From: Polyangiaceae bacterium
GTDB taxonomy: Bacteria; Myxococcota_A; Polyangia; Polyangiales; Polyangiaceae
Assembly: GCA_025936115.1 (NCBI GenBank)
Contig: JAICTZ010000001.1
Coordinates: 1 to 64,000, forward strand
Reading direction: 5' to 3'
DNA length: 64,000 nucleotides
Position numbers and translations under genes: made by a program. The stretch's first letter is position 1. The number at the start of each line of letters is the position of its first letter. Positions 1-8,490 of this stretch are shown in pieces. A model generated the notes under the pieces. That model saw nothing but the letters and a program-made list of their open reading frames with translations. It did no database searches and was not told the DNA's origin.

Positions 1-385
1 CTCACGATCGCGCCGAGCAGCACGCAAGAGCGCGAGTCGCACGGTGGGAAATAGGAATTGGCTCCGCAATGGCGCGAGCCGCGCCCTGAGCGTGACGTGT
101 ACCGGCTCGCGCTCGCGATGCAACGGACGCGCCCGGTGCGGAGTGCTGCGCCGCGCGCTCGGCTTGCGTCCGGCGCCGAGGCGTGCGCCACCCCAGCGAC
201 TGGGGAATTCGAGGGTGAGTTGTCGCGGAGCTCGGTGTGCTGGGCGCCGTCCGACGCCGCGCGTACTGACTGCCTCCCCGCCTCGCTTCGCGTGTGCCAC
301 CTTGAATGAGGCTAACTCATATCCAGGTGAGTCGTCAATGCCAATTGGCGAGACCACGAGTGAATTGCACGAGACGCAGAGTCGC

Positions 386-470
386 CGGCGTGACAGCTCG
401 GCGTGACGGCTCGGCGTGACGGCTCGGCGTGACGGCTCGGCGTGACAGCTCGGCGTGACAGCTCGGCTGG
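386..470. repeat. 13-bp tandem repeat, six copies
   Basis: Six consecutive copies of a 13-base unit, CGGCGTGAC(A/G)GCT, run from 386 to 463, followed by a truncated seventh. The only variation is A or G at the tenth base. The tract lies in a roughly 650-base leader stretch in which I see no convincing gene. The bases from 1 to 385 show nothing else recognisable. The repeat can be read as Arg/His/Ser/Pro-rich peptide on the minus strand, but no start signal or plausible protein surrounds it, so I treat it as non-coding. Confidence 0.85.
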
Positions 471-650
471 ATGCACCGGCGCGAATGAATCGGCGCGCAT
501 GCAAGGAGACGCCGAGGAGTGGAAGTTCCACTATCAGCGTCGTGGCCTCGGACGACGGGCGGGCGCTCAGATGCGAGCTGTGGAACGGCTGGAGGCGGTG
601 CTGTTTCGGTTTGAAATGATGGTCGCCCAAAATAACAAATCGAATGCGCC

Positions 651-905
651 TCAGCGCCGAGCGCCGCGCGCGAACAGCGCGAGCTGCGCAGCAAAGCCGT
701 TCGCCTCCGAATACGGCGAGACCACGCACTTGGCGAGCCCGGGGCGCCGCTCGGCCGGGCGCAGCTCGGGCCGAGCGAGCTCGTTCACGAAGGTGTGGCG
801 CGTGACCGCGGAGAGCTCGTTCACGACGCGCAGCGCGAATTCGGGGTTCGCGCGAGCGGTAGAAACCAGCTGCGCTCTGCGGCGAGCGGGCGGGGTAGAG
901 GCCAT
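651..905 (-). CDS. Small hypothetical protein
   Basis: An 84-residue basic protein with no recognisable domain, signal peptide or membrane segment. It begins with ATG at 905, but I see no good ribosome binding site upstream. Support for coding is modest: the frame is open, has GC-rich third positions like its neighbours, and lies 80 bases downstream of the DUF3160 gene on the same strand, so it could be the last gene of that unit. It could equally be a chance open frame. No function is proposed. Confidence 0.4.
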   Translation of the reverse strand: MASTPPARRRAQLVSTARANPEFALRVVNELSAVTRHTFVNELARPELRPAERRPGLAKCVVSPYSEANGFAAQLALFARGARR

Positions 906-985
906 GCCGCGCGTCTACCGGACGCCGCATCGCGGGCCAAGTTTTCGACAGTGCAAGGAGCTTTTCGAGCCCGCGCGCGGGCCTG

Positions 986-3157
986 TCAGGGCGCCGTGTC
1001 GGCATGAGCGACGACCGGCGCGAGCCACGCGGGCTCCGGCAACACGAGCGCGGACCATTCGCTATCGTTCAAGCGCTGCTCGGAAACGAGCTCGTGATAC
1101 GAGTACGCCGCACCGACGTACGCTCGCGCGCCGTCCGCCCAATCGACGCTCACGACGATACGGCGCGGCAGCTGCTTGCCGATGTGCAGCACGCCAGCCT
1201 CGAGTGACGTGTGGATGTCTGCCACGGTCACGTCCGGGTCCGTCACGCTCGCGCCGCCCAGGAGCTCGCGGTACCAGCCGTCGTAACTGGTGACGCCGCC
1301 GCCGCAACCGCCCTCGACGGTGTGCACTTTGATCATGTCGTTCAGGAAGGCGAGGTCGCTCGACGACAGGTGTTCGCCCTTGGCGTTCTTTTGCGACATC
1401 GCCTCGAGCCTCGAGAGAATTTCCTTCGCACGCTCGAAATACTTGTGCGCCGAGTCGAGAATGGCCACCTGACCCAGGTTCAAGAAGGTACGATCGAAAC
1501 CAGCGACGAGGCGGAGCGCGAGCGCCGATTGCTCGACGAGCCGGTGGAACACCGCGGGGTACGGCTCGACGTAGGCGTCGGGGTATTTACAGAGAATCCC
1601 GACCGAGTACGACTGCTTTGCGTAGAGAATCGAGTCGTGGCGGAGCTCGCTCCAGGAAGCGAGCTGCGTCGCGAGCAGTCGCCGCGACCAAGCCTCCGTC
1701 CGCGTCACGCTCGCCGCCGGCGCGTGCTCGAGGTCGGGCGATAGCCCCCGGAGCGCCCAGATCCACGACGAATAGAGGCTCGTCAGCCAATAATCGTCGT
1801 TCTGCGCGTCGGCGAGCGCGCGCATGCCGGCGAGAGCGCTCACGTAGGCGGGCCGATTCAGATCCTGCGGGCTGGCGAGGGCGAGCGCGAAGTCGTTGCC
1901 GAAGGTCGCGAATGCCACGTCGCCCGGCGTGGGCAGCTGACGGTCCGGCACGCGATCCTCGGTGACGGCCGTCAGGGTGTGGCTGTCGAGCGAGTAACGC
2001 TGGCCGAAGAGCGCGAAGCTCGTGTTCAACGCCAACTCCGGCGTGCCCGGCGCCTTCCACGCCACGTAGCTCATGATACGCTGCTTGCCGTAGCCACCGT
2101 GCACGATCGCTTGCTCCACCCTGGCGTCGGAGGCGTGCTGCAGCGCACCCATGGTTTTGGCGCCGAGATCGCGCGCGAGCGGCGCGAGCCCTTCCGGCGT
2201 CAGATTGTCGTGTGCTCCGACGAAGAACGAAACCAGCCGGTCGATCGAGCGCCAGAGCGCGAGACTCCCGTCGTCCATCGTCTCGCGCGCGGCGACGAAG
2301 GCGTGAAAATCGAGTGGCTCGAAATGCCGCTCTCCGTTGCTGCTCGTCTCGATCGGCCGGAAATCGACGGTTCCGAGCCACATCATCGCGCGAAAGTACG
2401 GAATGAGATCGGGGTGCTTCTCGTAGTGCCCGCGCGGCTTCCATTGCGTGAAGTCAACCAGCCGCGAGCGCCCGAACACGCGAACGGACGAGATCGACGC
2501 CGCCGCTCGCGCCCGGCCGAAAGCGTCCTGAACGCGTTCGGCCGAGCCGTCGCGCGCGGGCAGCACCTGATCTTTCAAGAGCGAGTGGGCGATCGTGAGG
2601 TAGGTATCGAGCTCGGCGCGAACCTCGGCCGAGGCCTGGGTTGCGCCCAGGTTCTTGCGCATGCGCCCGAGCAGCTCGTCGAGCGAACCGGTGAAGACGC
2701 CACGCTCGACCATCACCAAAAGGTCGTCGTAGCTCCGGTGCCAGGCGTGCAGGATCGCGTCCGCGCTCACGAAGACCGGTAAGTCGTCCTTGTAGAGCAT
2801 GAGGTACGCGAGCGCGAAACTCGGGTACGGCCGCTCCCGGCTGGTGGCGAAACCGTTCTTCGCGAATAAGCCGAGCTCTTCGCGATCGAGCGCTACGTCG
2901 CGCTTTTCTTGGATACAGCTCAAACCCTCCGCGCGGCTGGGATCGTAACCAAGGTTTTTGAACGCGACGCGGTGCGCTTGCACGAGCTCGTCTTTGGTCT
3001 GGCGGCTCGCGGCCTCGAGGCGCGGAGCGATCGCTTCCGGGGGCGTGAAGCTCGAAAAATCCGGACCCATGGACATGGCCGCGGTCGCGCCGCACCCGGC
3101 GACACCGCCGATGAGCAGAGCCTTCTGCACGCGGTGTCCGAGCGAATCCCGACTCAT
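986..3157 (-). CDS. DUF3160 family lipoprotein
   Basis: A 723-residue protein that matches the DUF3160 family throughout. Recognisable stretches include the helical motif FVSADAILHAWHRSYDDLL and a later YTQVxR-like helical region; the family is common in myxobacteria and Thermotogae and has no known function. The frame stays open upstream to 3304, but I start it at ATG 3157 because GGAGG lies just upstream. This start also gives a short lipoprotein signal peptide with a Gly-Val-Ala-Gly-Cys lipobox near residue 22. It is probably anchored to the outer or inner membrane. The upstream gap to 3419 contains a nine-G homopolymer (3250-3258) and no gene. Confidence 0.85.
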   Translation of the reverse strand: MSRDSLGHRVQKALLIGGVAGCGATAAMSMGPDFSSFTPPEAIAPRLEAASRQTKDELVQAHRVAFKNLGYDPSRAEGLSCIQEKRDVALDREELGLFAKNGFATSRERPYPSFALAYLMLYKDDLPVFVSADAILHAWHRSYDDLLVMVERGVFTGSLDELLGRMRKNLGATQASAEVRAELDTYLTIAHSLLKDQVLPARDGSAERVQDAFGRARAAASISSVRVFGRSRLVDFTQWKPRGHYEKHPDLIPYFRAMMWLGTVDFRPIETSSNGERHFEPLDFHAFVAARETMDDGSLALWRSIDRLVSFFVGAHDNLTPEGLAPLARDLGAKTMGALQHASDARVEQAIVHGGYGKQRIMSYVAWKAPGTPELALNTSFALFGQRYSLDSHTLTAVTEDRVPDRQLPTPGDVAFATFGNDFALALASPQDLNRPAYVSALAGMRALADAQNDDYWLTSLYSSWIWALRGLSPDLEHAPAASVTRTEAWSRRLLATQLASWSELRHDSILYAKQSYSVGILCKYPDAYVEPYPAVFHRLVEQSALALRLVAGFDRTFLNLGQVAILDSAHKYFERAKEILSRLEAMSQKNAKGEHLSSSDLAFLNDMIKVHTVEGGCGGGVTSYDGWYRELLGGASVTDPDVTVADIHTSLEAGVLHIGKQLPRRIVVSVDWADGARAYVGAAYSYHELVSEQRLNDSEWSALVLPEPAWLAPVVAHADTAP

Positions 3158-3419
3158 GAGCCGTCCTCCAGCGACCAAACTACGCGCGGAACTCCGCGCG
3201 CCTTCCCTCCTCAGAACCAGCTCAGCCGAGATCCTTGGGCCGAGCGCGCGGGGGGGGGTGGGTTCGTTCCCCCTCACGAGCGCTGCGTTCAATCGGCAGG
3301 TCACTTTCTACAAAACGCGCTCGCGGACGACGTCGATGAACGCCCGTGCGGCGAGGGGGCACGGACTCCGGCCGGTTCAACGCTCGCGGTCGCGCGGGCA
3401 CCGAGCAGAGGAGAACGTC

Positions 3420-4154
3420 ATGTCACCAGGGATCTTTCAGAGGGTCATCACTAGCTTCGTCGCCGCCGTTGCACTCGGGGCGTCGGTTTCAGGCTGCAAT
3501 ATTTGCGAAGAGGGCGCGCAATGTGGCGGGGACAACGAGGCGGGCAAGGCCGGCACGAGCCGCAGTCAAGCGGACCAATGTCTCGCTTACTGCGACCGTT
3601 TGAATATTTGCGGAGCGCCGCAGGCGAGCGATCTCGATGTCTGCGTCAAGGCGTGCGAAGCGCGCTTCGAGCGGCTGCCCGAGCAAACCGCGACGCTCTG
3701 CGCGTGTATCCCGGACAGCCTCTGCGAAGACGCCATGCAGGGACGCTGCACCGAACAGAGCTCTACGGGCGGCACCGGCGGCGCGAGCGCGGCTGGAGGC
3801 TCGAGCGGCACCGGCGGCACCCACGCGACGGGCGGCTCGAGCACGACGGGCGGCAGCGCCAACGCCTCGAGCGGCGGCTCGAGCACGACGGGCGGCTCGA
3901 GCACGACGGGCGGCTCGAGCCACGGCGGAACCAGCGCCACGGGCGGAACCTCGGCCGGCTCCGGCAGCGCGAGCGGTGGCGCGGCGGGTTCGAGCGGCGC
4001 GGCGTGCGGCGGAACGGCAGGTGACGGCAGCGGCATGTCGAGCGCGGGCGCCGACGCCGCCGGTAGCGGGGACCAGGGCACGGCGTGCAGCTGCGACTGC
4101 CAATGCGCGGCGCCGGAGCTTTGCGTCGACGGATACTGTTCGACGACCGGGTGA
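3420..4154 (+). CDS. Cys-containing lipoprotein with Gly/Ser/Thr-rich tail
   Basis: A 244-residue secreted lipoprotein. ATG 3420 follows a GAGGAG ribosome binding site, and the N-terminus is a signal peptide ending in the lipobox Ser-Val-Ser-Gly-Cys near residue 26. Residues about 50-115 form a cysteine-rich segment with regularly spaced Cys pairs, probably a small disulphide-bonded domain. Residues about 118-215 are a low-complexity linker built from GGSS, TGGT and TTGG repeats, followed by a short Cys-rich end (CSCDCQC). This architecture is typical of Polyangiales surface lipoproteins. The binding partner is unknown. The DNA of the linker is itself repetitive. Confidence 0.8.
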   Translation: MSPGIFQRVITSFVAAVALGASVSGCNICEEGAQCGGDNEAGKAGTSRSQADQCLAYCDRLNICGAPQASDLDVCVKACEARFERLPEQTATLCACIPDSLCEDAMQGRCTEQSSTGGTGGASAAGGSSGTGGTHATGGSSTTGGSANASSGGSSTTGGSSTTGGSSHGGTSATGGTSAGSGSASGGAAGSSGAACGGTAGDGSGMSSAGADAAGSGDQGTACSCDCQCAAPELCVDGYCSTTG

Positions 4155-4184
4155 GACTTGCGGCCGAAAGCTCGAGCGGCGCCG

Positions 4185-5336
4185 TCAGAATAGGTTCGTC
4201 ATGAACGCGAGGAGCTTGAGCTTTGCACTCAAGCCGGCGGCGCCGCTCACCTCCACGTGCTCGATCAGCGGCGAGACGAGTGCGGCGTGCGGCACGTCCC
4301 CGAGCTCACGATCGCCGAAATCCGTCTCGGACGGCGGGATCACCGAGTCGTGCGCTCCGTGCAAGAGGTAGACCGGCGCGTCGATGGACCGCAAATGACC
4401 GCTCGGCGAGAGCGCATCGAGCTCGGGTTGCTCCGACGCCAGGATGCGATCGAGCTCGGGAGCGAGCGTGTTGAGCGTGCCGGTCTCGAGCAGTGACCAG
4501 AGTCGCTCGGCGGCCGCCGTGGTGCGCTGGCTCGCGAACACACGCGCGCCGGCACGATCCTCTTCGAGCCAGGCTTTGAAGGCGGCGCGCAGCACGAGCA
4601 CGTCGGGCGCAGGCACGAAGGCCTCGATCCGTTGGTACACGAGCACGACGAGACCGTACTCGTGTGCCTTTGCGTGCTCGAGCCCGCGCGGGGTCGCGAT
4701 CTCGTCGTGAATCAGGAAGTGGAGCACACGCGAGAGATCTTGATGGCCGCCGACGCTCGTCACGAAAGAGAGTTTGCCGTGGAGCTCCGGCAACGCGGCG
4801 GCCACGAGCGCGAGGCCGCCGGCGAAGCTGAAGCCGAGCAGCCCCACGCGTTCGTCGCTCACGTGGTCGCGCCGCGACGCGAGGTAGCGCACCGCTTGCG
4901 TCATGACACCGATGCCGCTCGCCGTGATGCGGTAATCCGCGAGATCGGCGAGCTCCGGCGTCAGCACGACCAGTCCTTCCCGCGCCAGGGCGCGCGCAAA
5001 CGGCACGAGCCGCCGCTCGTCGATGCCCTGGTAATGGACGCCGTGCGCCACGACGACTCCGGCGCCGCGCGGACGGTCCGCCCGAAAATAGAGCCGTGCA
5101 CGGACGGGCCCCTCGGCGCCCGGGAGCACGAGCTCTTCGCTCGTGATCCGCACCGCGCGCGGCGGCTCGCTCTTGCCGAGCATCGAGAGCGCCCCCAGAA
5201 ATTGCGCGGCATGCGCGTAGCGCAGCGCGGGGTGCCACGTGACGGCGAGCAGCAGCGCGAAGAGGGCGCCGAGCCACGCTCGCTTGTTCGCGCTGCCGCT
5301 ACTCTTGGCCGAAGTGGCCGTCACGATACTGAGCAT
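4185..5336 (-). CDS. Alpha/beta hydrolase, membrane-anchored or exported
   Basis: A 383-residue alpha/beta hydrolase. A hydrophobic segment at about residues 22-42 should act as a signal anchor. The nucleophile elbow GFSFAGG is present near residue 175, the acid is probably the Asp in HGAHDSVIPP, and the base is the His in PLIEHVEV near the end. The fold resembles dienelactone hydrolase or dipeptidyl-peptidase-type esterases; the substrate cannot be predicted. The frame also allows GTG at 5351, and neither start has a strong ribosome binding site, so I prefer the ATG. It sits 33 bases downstream of the phosphatase gene and probably belongs to the same transcript. Confidence 0.75.
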   Translation of the reverse strand: MLSIVTATSAKSSGSANKRAWLGALFALLLAVTWHPALRYAHAAQFLGALSMLGKSEPPRAVRITSEELVLPGAEGPVRARLYFRADRPRGAGVVVAHGVHYQGIDERRLVPFARALAREGLVVLTPELADLADYRITASGIGVMTQAVRYLASRRDHVSDERVGLLGFSFAGGLALVAAALPELHGKLSFVTSVGGHQDLSRVLHFLIHDEIATPRGLEHAKAHEYGLVVLVYQRIEAFVPAPDVLVLRAAFKAWLEEDRAGARVFASQRTTAAAERLWSLLETGTLNTLAPELDRILASEQPELDALSPSGHLRSIDAPVYLLHGAHDSVIPPSETDFGDRELGDVPHAALVSPLIEHVEVSGAAGLSAKLKLLAFMTNLF

Positions 5337-5369
5337 GACAGCGAATCGCACGCGCGCATCCGGCGCGAC

Positions 5370-6065
5370 TCAATCGCTCACTGTCGCGGACCAACGCTCG
5401 ATGACGGCGGGAAGCTCGCCCAGTGAGGCGACGACGATGTCCGGCCTTGCCGCGAGCAGGCGCTCTTCTTCGGCCATCCCGCCGCGCACGGCAACGGTGC
5501 GTGCACCGGCAGCGCGCCCCGCGAGCACGTCCTGCGGACCGTCACCCACCATCACGAGCTCGCTCGGCTCGAGTGCGAGCTTTTCCGCGATGAAGCACAG
5601 CGGTTCAGCCGACGGCTTTTGGCGCAGCGGATCGCCACCGGCGACGACCACGCGAAAATGGCGAGCGAGACCGAGCGTGGCGAGCACGAGCTCCGTCGTC
5701 TGACGCGGCTTGTTCGTCGCGAGAGCGAGCGGGAAGCGCGAGCCGAGCTCGGAGAGCGCTTCGAGCGCACCGGGCAGCGGGCGCGTGAACGTCGTGGCGT
5801 GCGCGGCGTAATAGTCCAGAAAATCGGCGAGCAAGGGCGTCAGGCGCGCGTCGTGGTCGTCGAAACCGCTGGCGCGCTGCATGAGCACGCGGGCGCCGTC
5901 ACCCACGAAGCTCTTCACGCGGGCGAGCGGCAAGGTGGGCAAGGCGCCCCGGGTGAGCGCGTGATTGACCGCTGCGGCGATGTCGCGCGAGGAATCGATG
6001 AGCGTACCGTCGAGGTCGAACACGACGGCACGGGGCGGAGGCGTGATACGCGACGGCACCGTCAA
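5370..6065 (-). CDS. gph: HAD-family phosphatase, phosphoglycolate phosphatase-like
   Basis: A 231-residue haloacid-dehalogenase phosphatase. Motif I is DLDGTLIDS (nucleophile Asp and second Asp), motif II is ATNKP, and motif IV is [15 protein letters not shown], all in order with a helical cap between motifs I and II. Length and motifs fit Gph, which removes 2-phosphoglycolate formed during DNA repair, but related enzymes act on other small phosphoesters. The annotated start is a TTG whose bases overlap the stop of the acetyltransferase upstream (four-base overlap), indicating translational coupling. A GTG two codons later is an alternative. Confidence 0.8.
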   Translation of the reverse strand: MTVPSRITPPPRAVVFDLDGTLIDSSRDIAAAVNHALTRGALPTLPLARVKSFVGDGARVLMQRASGFDDHDARLTPLLADFLDYYAAHATTFTRPLPGALEALSELGSRFPLALATNKPRQTTELVLATLGLARHFRVVVAGGDPLRQKPSAEPLCFIAEKLALEPSELVMVGDGPQDVLAGRAAGARTVAVRGGMAEEERLLAARPDIVVASLGELPAVIERWSATVSD

Positions 6066-6541
6066 TCCACGGAGCGACGTGGCACGGGAATGTCGAAGTG
6101 GAGCACTTCCTCGCGTTGCCCGAGCTTCGAGTACAGCGCAATCGCGGGCGGATCGACGTAGTCGGCCTGCACGTAGACGACGTACGCGCCGCGGGCGGCG
6201 GCGTGCTCGGTGAGCTTGGCGATGAGCGCCGTCGCGATGCCCCGACGCCGGTAAGCGGCCGCGACGGCCAGATCGTAGATATAGATTTCGCTGCGCTCTT
6301 GCTCGAATTTCCGGAGCTCGTACGCAGCGAGGCCGCCCACGACTTCATCGCGCGCGACGGCAGCGAGCGCGATGAAGTCGTCACTGGCGAGCAAGCGCTC
6401 GAGATACGCTGGGCGAGGCCGCGCCTTGCCATACGTCTCGACGTCGTCGAACGCTTCCCCGAACATGGTCAGCATCCCGTGCATCAACGCGAGGTCGAGG
6501 GGGCCGAGCTTTCGAATCTCGTGGGGAGCGGCTATCGGCAT
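6062..6541 (-). CDS. GNAT N-acetyltransferase of the AAC(3)-I type
   Basis: A 159-residue GNAT protein. Several blocks match the aminoglycoside 3-N-acetyltransferase I family: [16 protein letters not shown] near residue 27, the acetyl-CoA loop block [19 protein letters not shown], and [17 protein letters not shown] followed by REEVLHFDI at the C-terminus. The arginine-rich pyrophosphate loop needed for acetyl-CoA binding is intact. AAC(3)-I enzymes acetylate gentamicin-type aminoglycosides; whether this chromosomal homologue does so cannot be told from sequence, because its neighbours are housekeeping genes. It is the first gene of a unit with the Gph-like phosphatase, whose start overlaps its stop. 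Confidence 0.8.
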   Translation of the reverse strand: MPIAAPHEIRKLGPLDLALMHGMLTMFGEAFDDVETYGKARPRPAYLERLLASDDFIALAAVARDEVVGGLAAYELRKFEQERSEIYIYDLAVAAAYRRRGIATALIAKLTEHAAARGAYVVYVQADYVDPPAIALYSKLGQREEVLHFDIPVPRRSVD

Positions 6542-6610
6542 GCCCGTAGCGTGCTAGCGCGCATGCGGACACGAGTCACGCCGCACCCCGCTCGCGAGGA
6601 AGCGCTCCCC

Positions 6611-7111
6611 TCAGGCTGCGTTCGTGGCAGCGGCTTGGGCGGCCTTCACTTCCGCTTCCGACATCCTGCCGGCAAGCTGCCCGGTCGTGACGTTGAGACG
6701 GTTCCACAGATTGATCATTCCGACCTGCACGACGAGCGCGGCGAGCTCGGTTTCGGAATAGTGGCGCGCGGCTTCGGCCCAAACTTCATCGCTCACCGCT
6801 TCGCCGCGGTCAGCGAGTCGTGTCGCAGCTTCTGCGAACGCGAGCGCGGCACGTTCAGCCGGGGTGAAGTAGGTCGTCTCGCGCCAGCCTGCGAGCGTGA
6901 GCAGGCGTTCCGTCTTTTCGCCGAGCTTGCCGAGCTCACGGGCGTGGAACTCGAGGCACGCGCCGCAACCGTTGATTTGGCTCACGCGCATGTTCACGAG
7001 CTCCTGGGTCTGCTGCGAAAGTCCCGTCTTTTGGACGGCGCCGCTCAGGGCCATGAGCGCCCTGTACACGTCGGGAATGATGAAAACGGGGTTTTTGATG
7101 CGAGGTTGCAT
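6611..7111 (-). CDS. Carboxymuconolactone decarboxylase / AhpD-like protein
   Basis: A 166-residue protein of the CMD/AhpD superfamily. The signature NGCGACLEFH is present with Cys49, Cys52 and His56, the redox-active trio of alkylhydroperoxidase AhpD-like proteins. The surrounding all-helical pattern fits too. Members either reduce peroxides with thiol partners or are uncharacterised. The frame extends upstream, but ATG 7111 is chosen because GGAG lies 6 bases before it and the upstream residues are not protein-like. It is transcribed in the same direction as the ArsR/SRPBCC pair, 110 bases downstream of it. Confidence 0.85.
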   Translation of the reverse strand: MQPRIKNPVFIIPDVYRALMALSGAVQKTGLSQQTQELVNMRVSQINGCGACLEFHARELGKLGEKTERLLTLAGWRETTYFTPAERAALAFAEAATRLADRGEAVSDEVWAEAARHYSETELAALVVQVGMINLWNRLNVTTGQLAGRMSEAEVKAAQAAATNAA

Positions 7112-7221
7112 GGTGAGCTCCTGGGAATCGGTTCGATTCCGGCTGGGTCCACCGGCCACCGTGGCCGTGGACACCCCAAGAACGCACGCCTCCCGGCCGC
7201 ATCGACATTCCCTCGACCGAT

Positions 7222-7704
7222 TCAGGCAGCCGCTCGGAAATTGCCGGACAACCAGCCGAGCACCCGCTCCCAGCCCTCCGCGTGGTTTTGGCACGCGGCT
7301 TGCGCGTCGCCAAAGCCTTCATGGCGGACGATGACGCGCGTGCCGCCGTCGATGGGCTCGAAGCGCCAGGTGATGGTCGTGACGCCGTCGCTCGGATCCC
7401 AGTCGTAACGCCAGGTTTGGACGAGCTTGCGCGGCGGGTCCACGTCGATGAACTCGCCGTGCACGGAGAACGGCTTGCCGTCGCGGCCGATGCCCTCCGT
7501 GCGCCAGGTTCCACCGACACGCACGTCGCCGCTCCACTTCGTCGTACGGTACGTGTCCTCCGCGCCCCACCAGCGCGTGAGCTCCTCGGACGTGACGGCG
7601 CGGAACACGCGCTCCGGCGTAGCGTGGATGTCGATGGTCGCGAGCAACATACCTTGCGTGACGTCGGCGATGGCTCGGGCGACGGACTGTTTCAACGTGC
7701 TCAT
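7222..7704 (-). CDS. SRPBCC (AHSA1-like) domain protein
   Basis: A 160-residue START/Bet v1-like protein of the Activator of Hsp90 ATPase 1 C-terminal type. The hallmark ATPERVFRAVTS motif and the Trp-Trp pair (RWWGAE) begin the fold, and GGTRVIVRHEGF with a Trp-rich helix ends it. Such proteins bind hydrophobic ligands in a cavity. It starts three bases after the stop of the ArsR-type regulator, so the two are certainly co-transcribed; ArsR-SRPBCC pairs of this kind are widespread, with the ligand usually unknown. Confidence 0.85.
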   Translation of the reverse strand: MSTLKQSVARAIADVTQGMLLATIDIHATPERVFRAVTSEELTRWWGAEDTYRTTKWSGDVRVGGTWRTEGIGRDGKPFSVHGEFIDVDPPRKLVQTWRYDWDPSDGVTTITWRFEPIDGGTRVIVRHEGFGDAQAACQNHAEGWERVLGWLSGNFRAAA

Positions 7705-7707
7705 GCG

Positions 7708-8025
7708 CTACTCCTCCAAATATCGTTTCAAGTTGTTGAGGCTCACTTGCCAGAAGGCGCGATAGCCCTCGACCCAGCCGGCCACTTGTTGGAGCGGCCG
7801 CGGCTTCAGCTCGTAAAGACGTTCGCGGCCGACGCGCCGCTCCGTCACGAGCGATGCTTCCCGCAGCACGCGCAGGTGCTTGGAAATCGCGGGGCGGGTC
7901 TGCTCGAAGTCACTCGCGAGCGCGTTCACCGGAGCGGGTCCGGCACGCAGGCGATCGAGAATCGCGCGTCGCGTCGGATCGGCGATGGCGCGAAACACGT
8001 CCGAATGGGCGCGCGCGGCGCTCAA
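7708..8025 (-). CDS. ArsR-family winged-helix repressor
   Basis: A 105-residue ArsR-type winged-helix protein. The recognition helix region reads FEQTRPAISKHLRVLREASLV, and IADPTRRAILDRL precedes it. It lacks the cysteine metal-binding motif of true arsenic sensors, so it likely belongs to the group that controls an adjacent SRPBCC gene. The start is a TTG at 8025 with GAGG five bases upstream; a GTG nine codons later is possible. The 180-base gap to the next gene on the other side should hold its promoter and operator. That stretch is AT-richer than its surroundings, but I see no clear palindrome. Confidence 0.85.
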   Translation of the reverse strand: MSAARAHSDVFRAIADPTRRAILDRLRAGPAPVNALASDFEQTRPAISKHLRVLREASLVTERRVGRERLYELKPRPLQQVAGWVEGYRAFWQVSLNNLKRYLEE

Positions 8026-8208
8026 GTTGGCCTCGAATCTGGACGGCGAAAGAGTAACCCATTGCTCACTCGTATTTTGTATATCTCCCCGTAAGAAAGG
8101 TCAAGTCGTATCCATTAGGTAACTGATTCGCCGCGCGAGCCTTGAGCTCCGCTGCGCGCCAAGGACCGAAACTTGGCCGCGTCCGCCACCACGGCGCACC
8201 CTCGGCCC

Positions 8209-8490
8209 ATGGCACAGCACTGCGAAGTCTGCGAGGTTTTCAGGCCAGAGCTCGTGTCCGCGGCGCGCGAGCTCGTCGAGGTCAAGCTCGACGTGCGGTC
8301 CGTGCTGCTCTGCCGCGGCCACGCGCGCATCGCGAAGAACTCCGGCGTGCGCTCCTTGCGGGCGCTGCGCGAGCTCTACGGCAGCGGGCGCCGTTCCTAC
8401 GTCTCACGGCGCGGCACCGACGGCGAGCCCAAGCGTTCCGAACGACGCACGAAGGTCGGACGCCGCGCGACGGATCTCAGCCAGCCGTAG
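8209..8490 (+). CDS. Small conserved-looking CxxC protein
   Basis: A 93-residue basic protein starting at ATG 8209. It opens with QHCEVCEVF, a CxxC pair, and has a second Cys in LLCRGHARIA, which could make a small metal site with nearby His. The middle, SGVRSLRALRELYGSGRRSYV, looks like a defined helix-turn, and the C-terminus is Lys/Arg-rich. Codon use matches real genes here. Its 3' end overlaps the convergent hydrolase gene by 14 bases. I do not assign a function; nucleic-acid binding is possible from charge and CxxC. Confidence 0.6.
   Translation: MAQHCEVCEVFRPELVSAARELVEVKLDVRSVLLCRGHARIAKNSGVRSLRALRELYGSGRRSYVSRRGTDGEPKRSERRTKVGRRATDLSQP

Noticed and set aside
7121..7170. tRNA-like T-arm (GGTTCGATTCC) and a PSRNRTDS-like translation
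   Set aside because: The acceptor, D and anticodon arms cannot be formed upstream, where the AhpD-like gene starts; no tRNA is supported.
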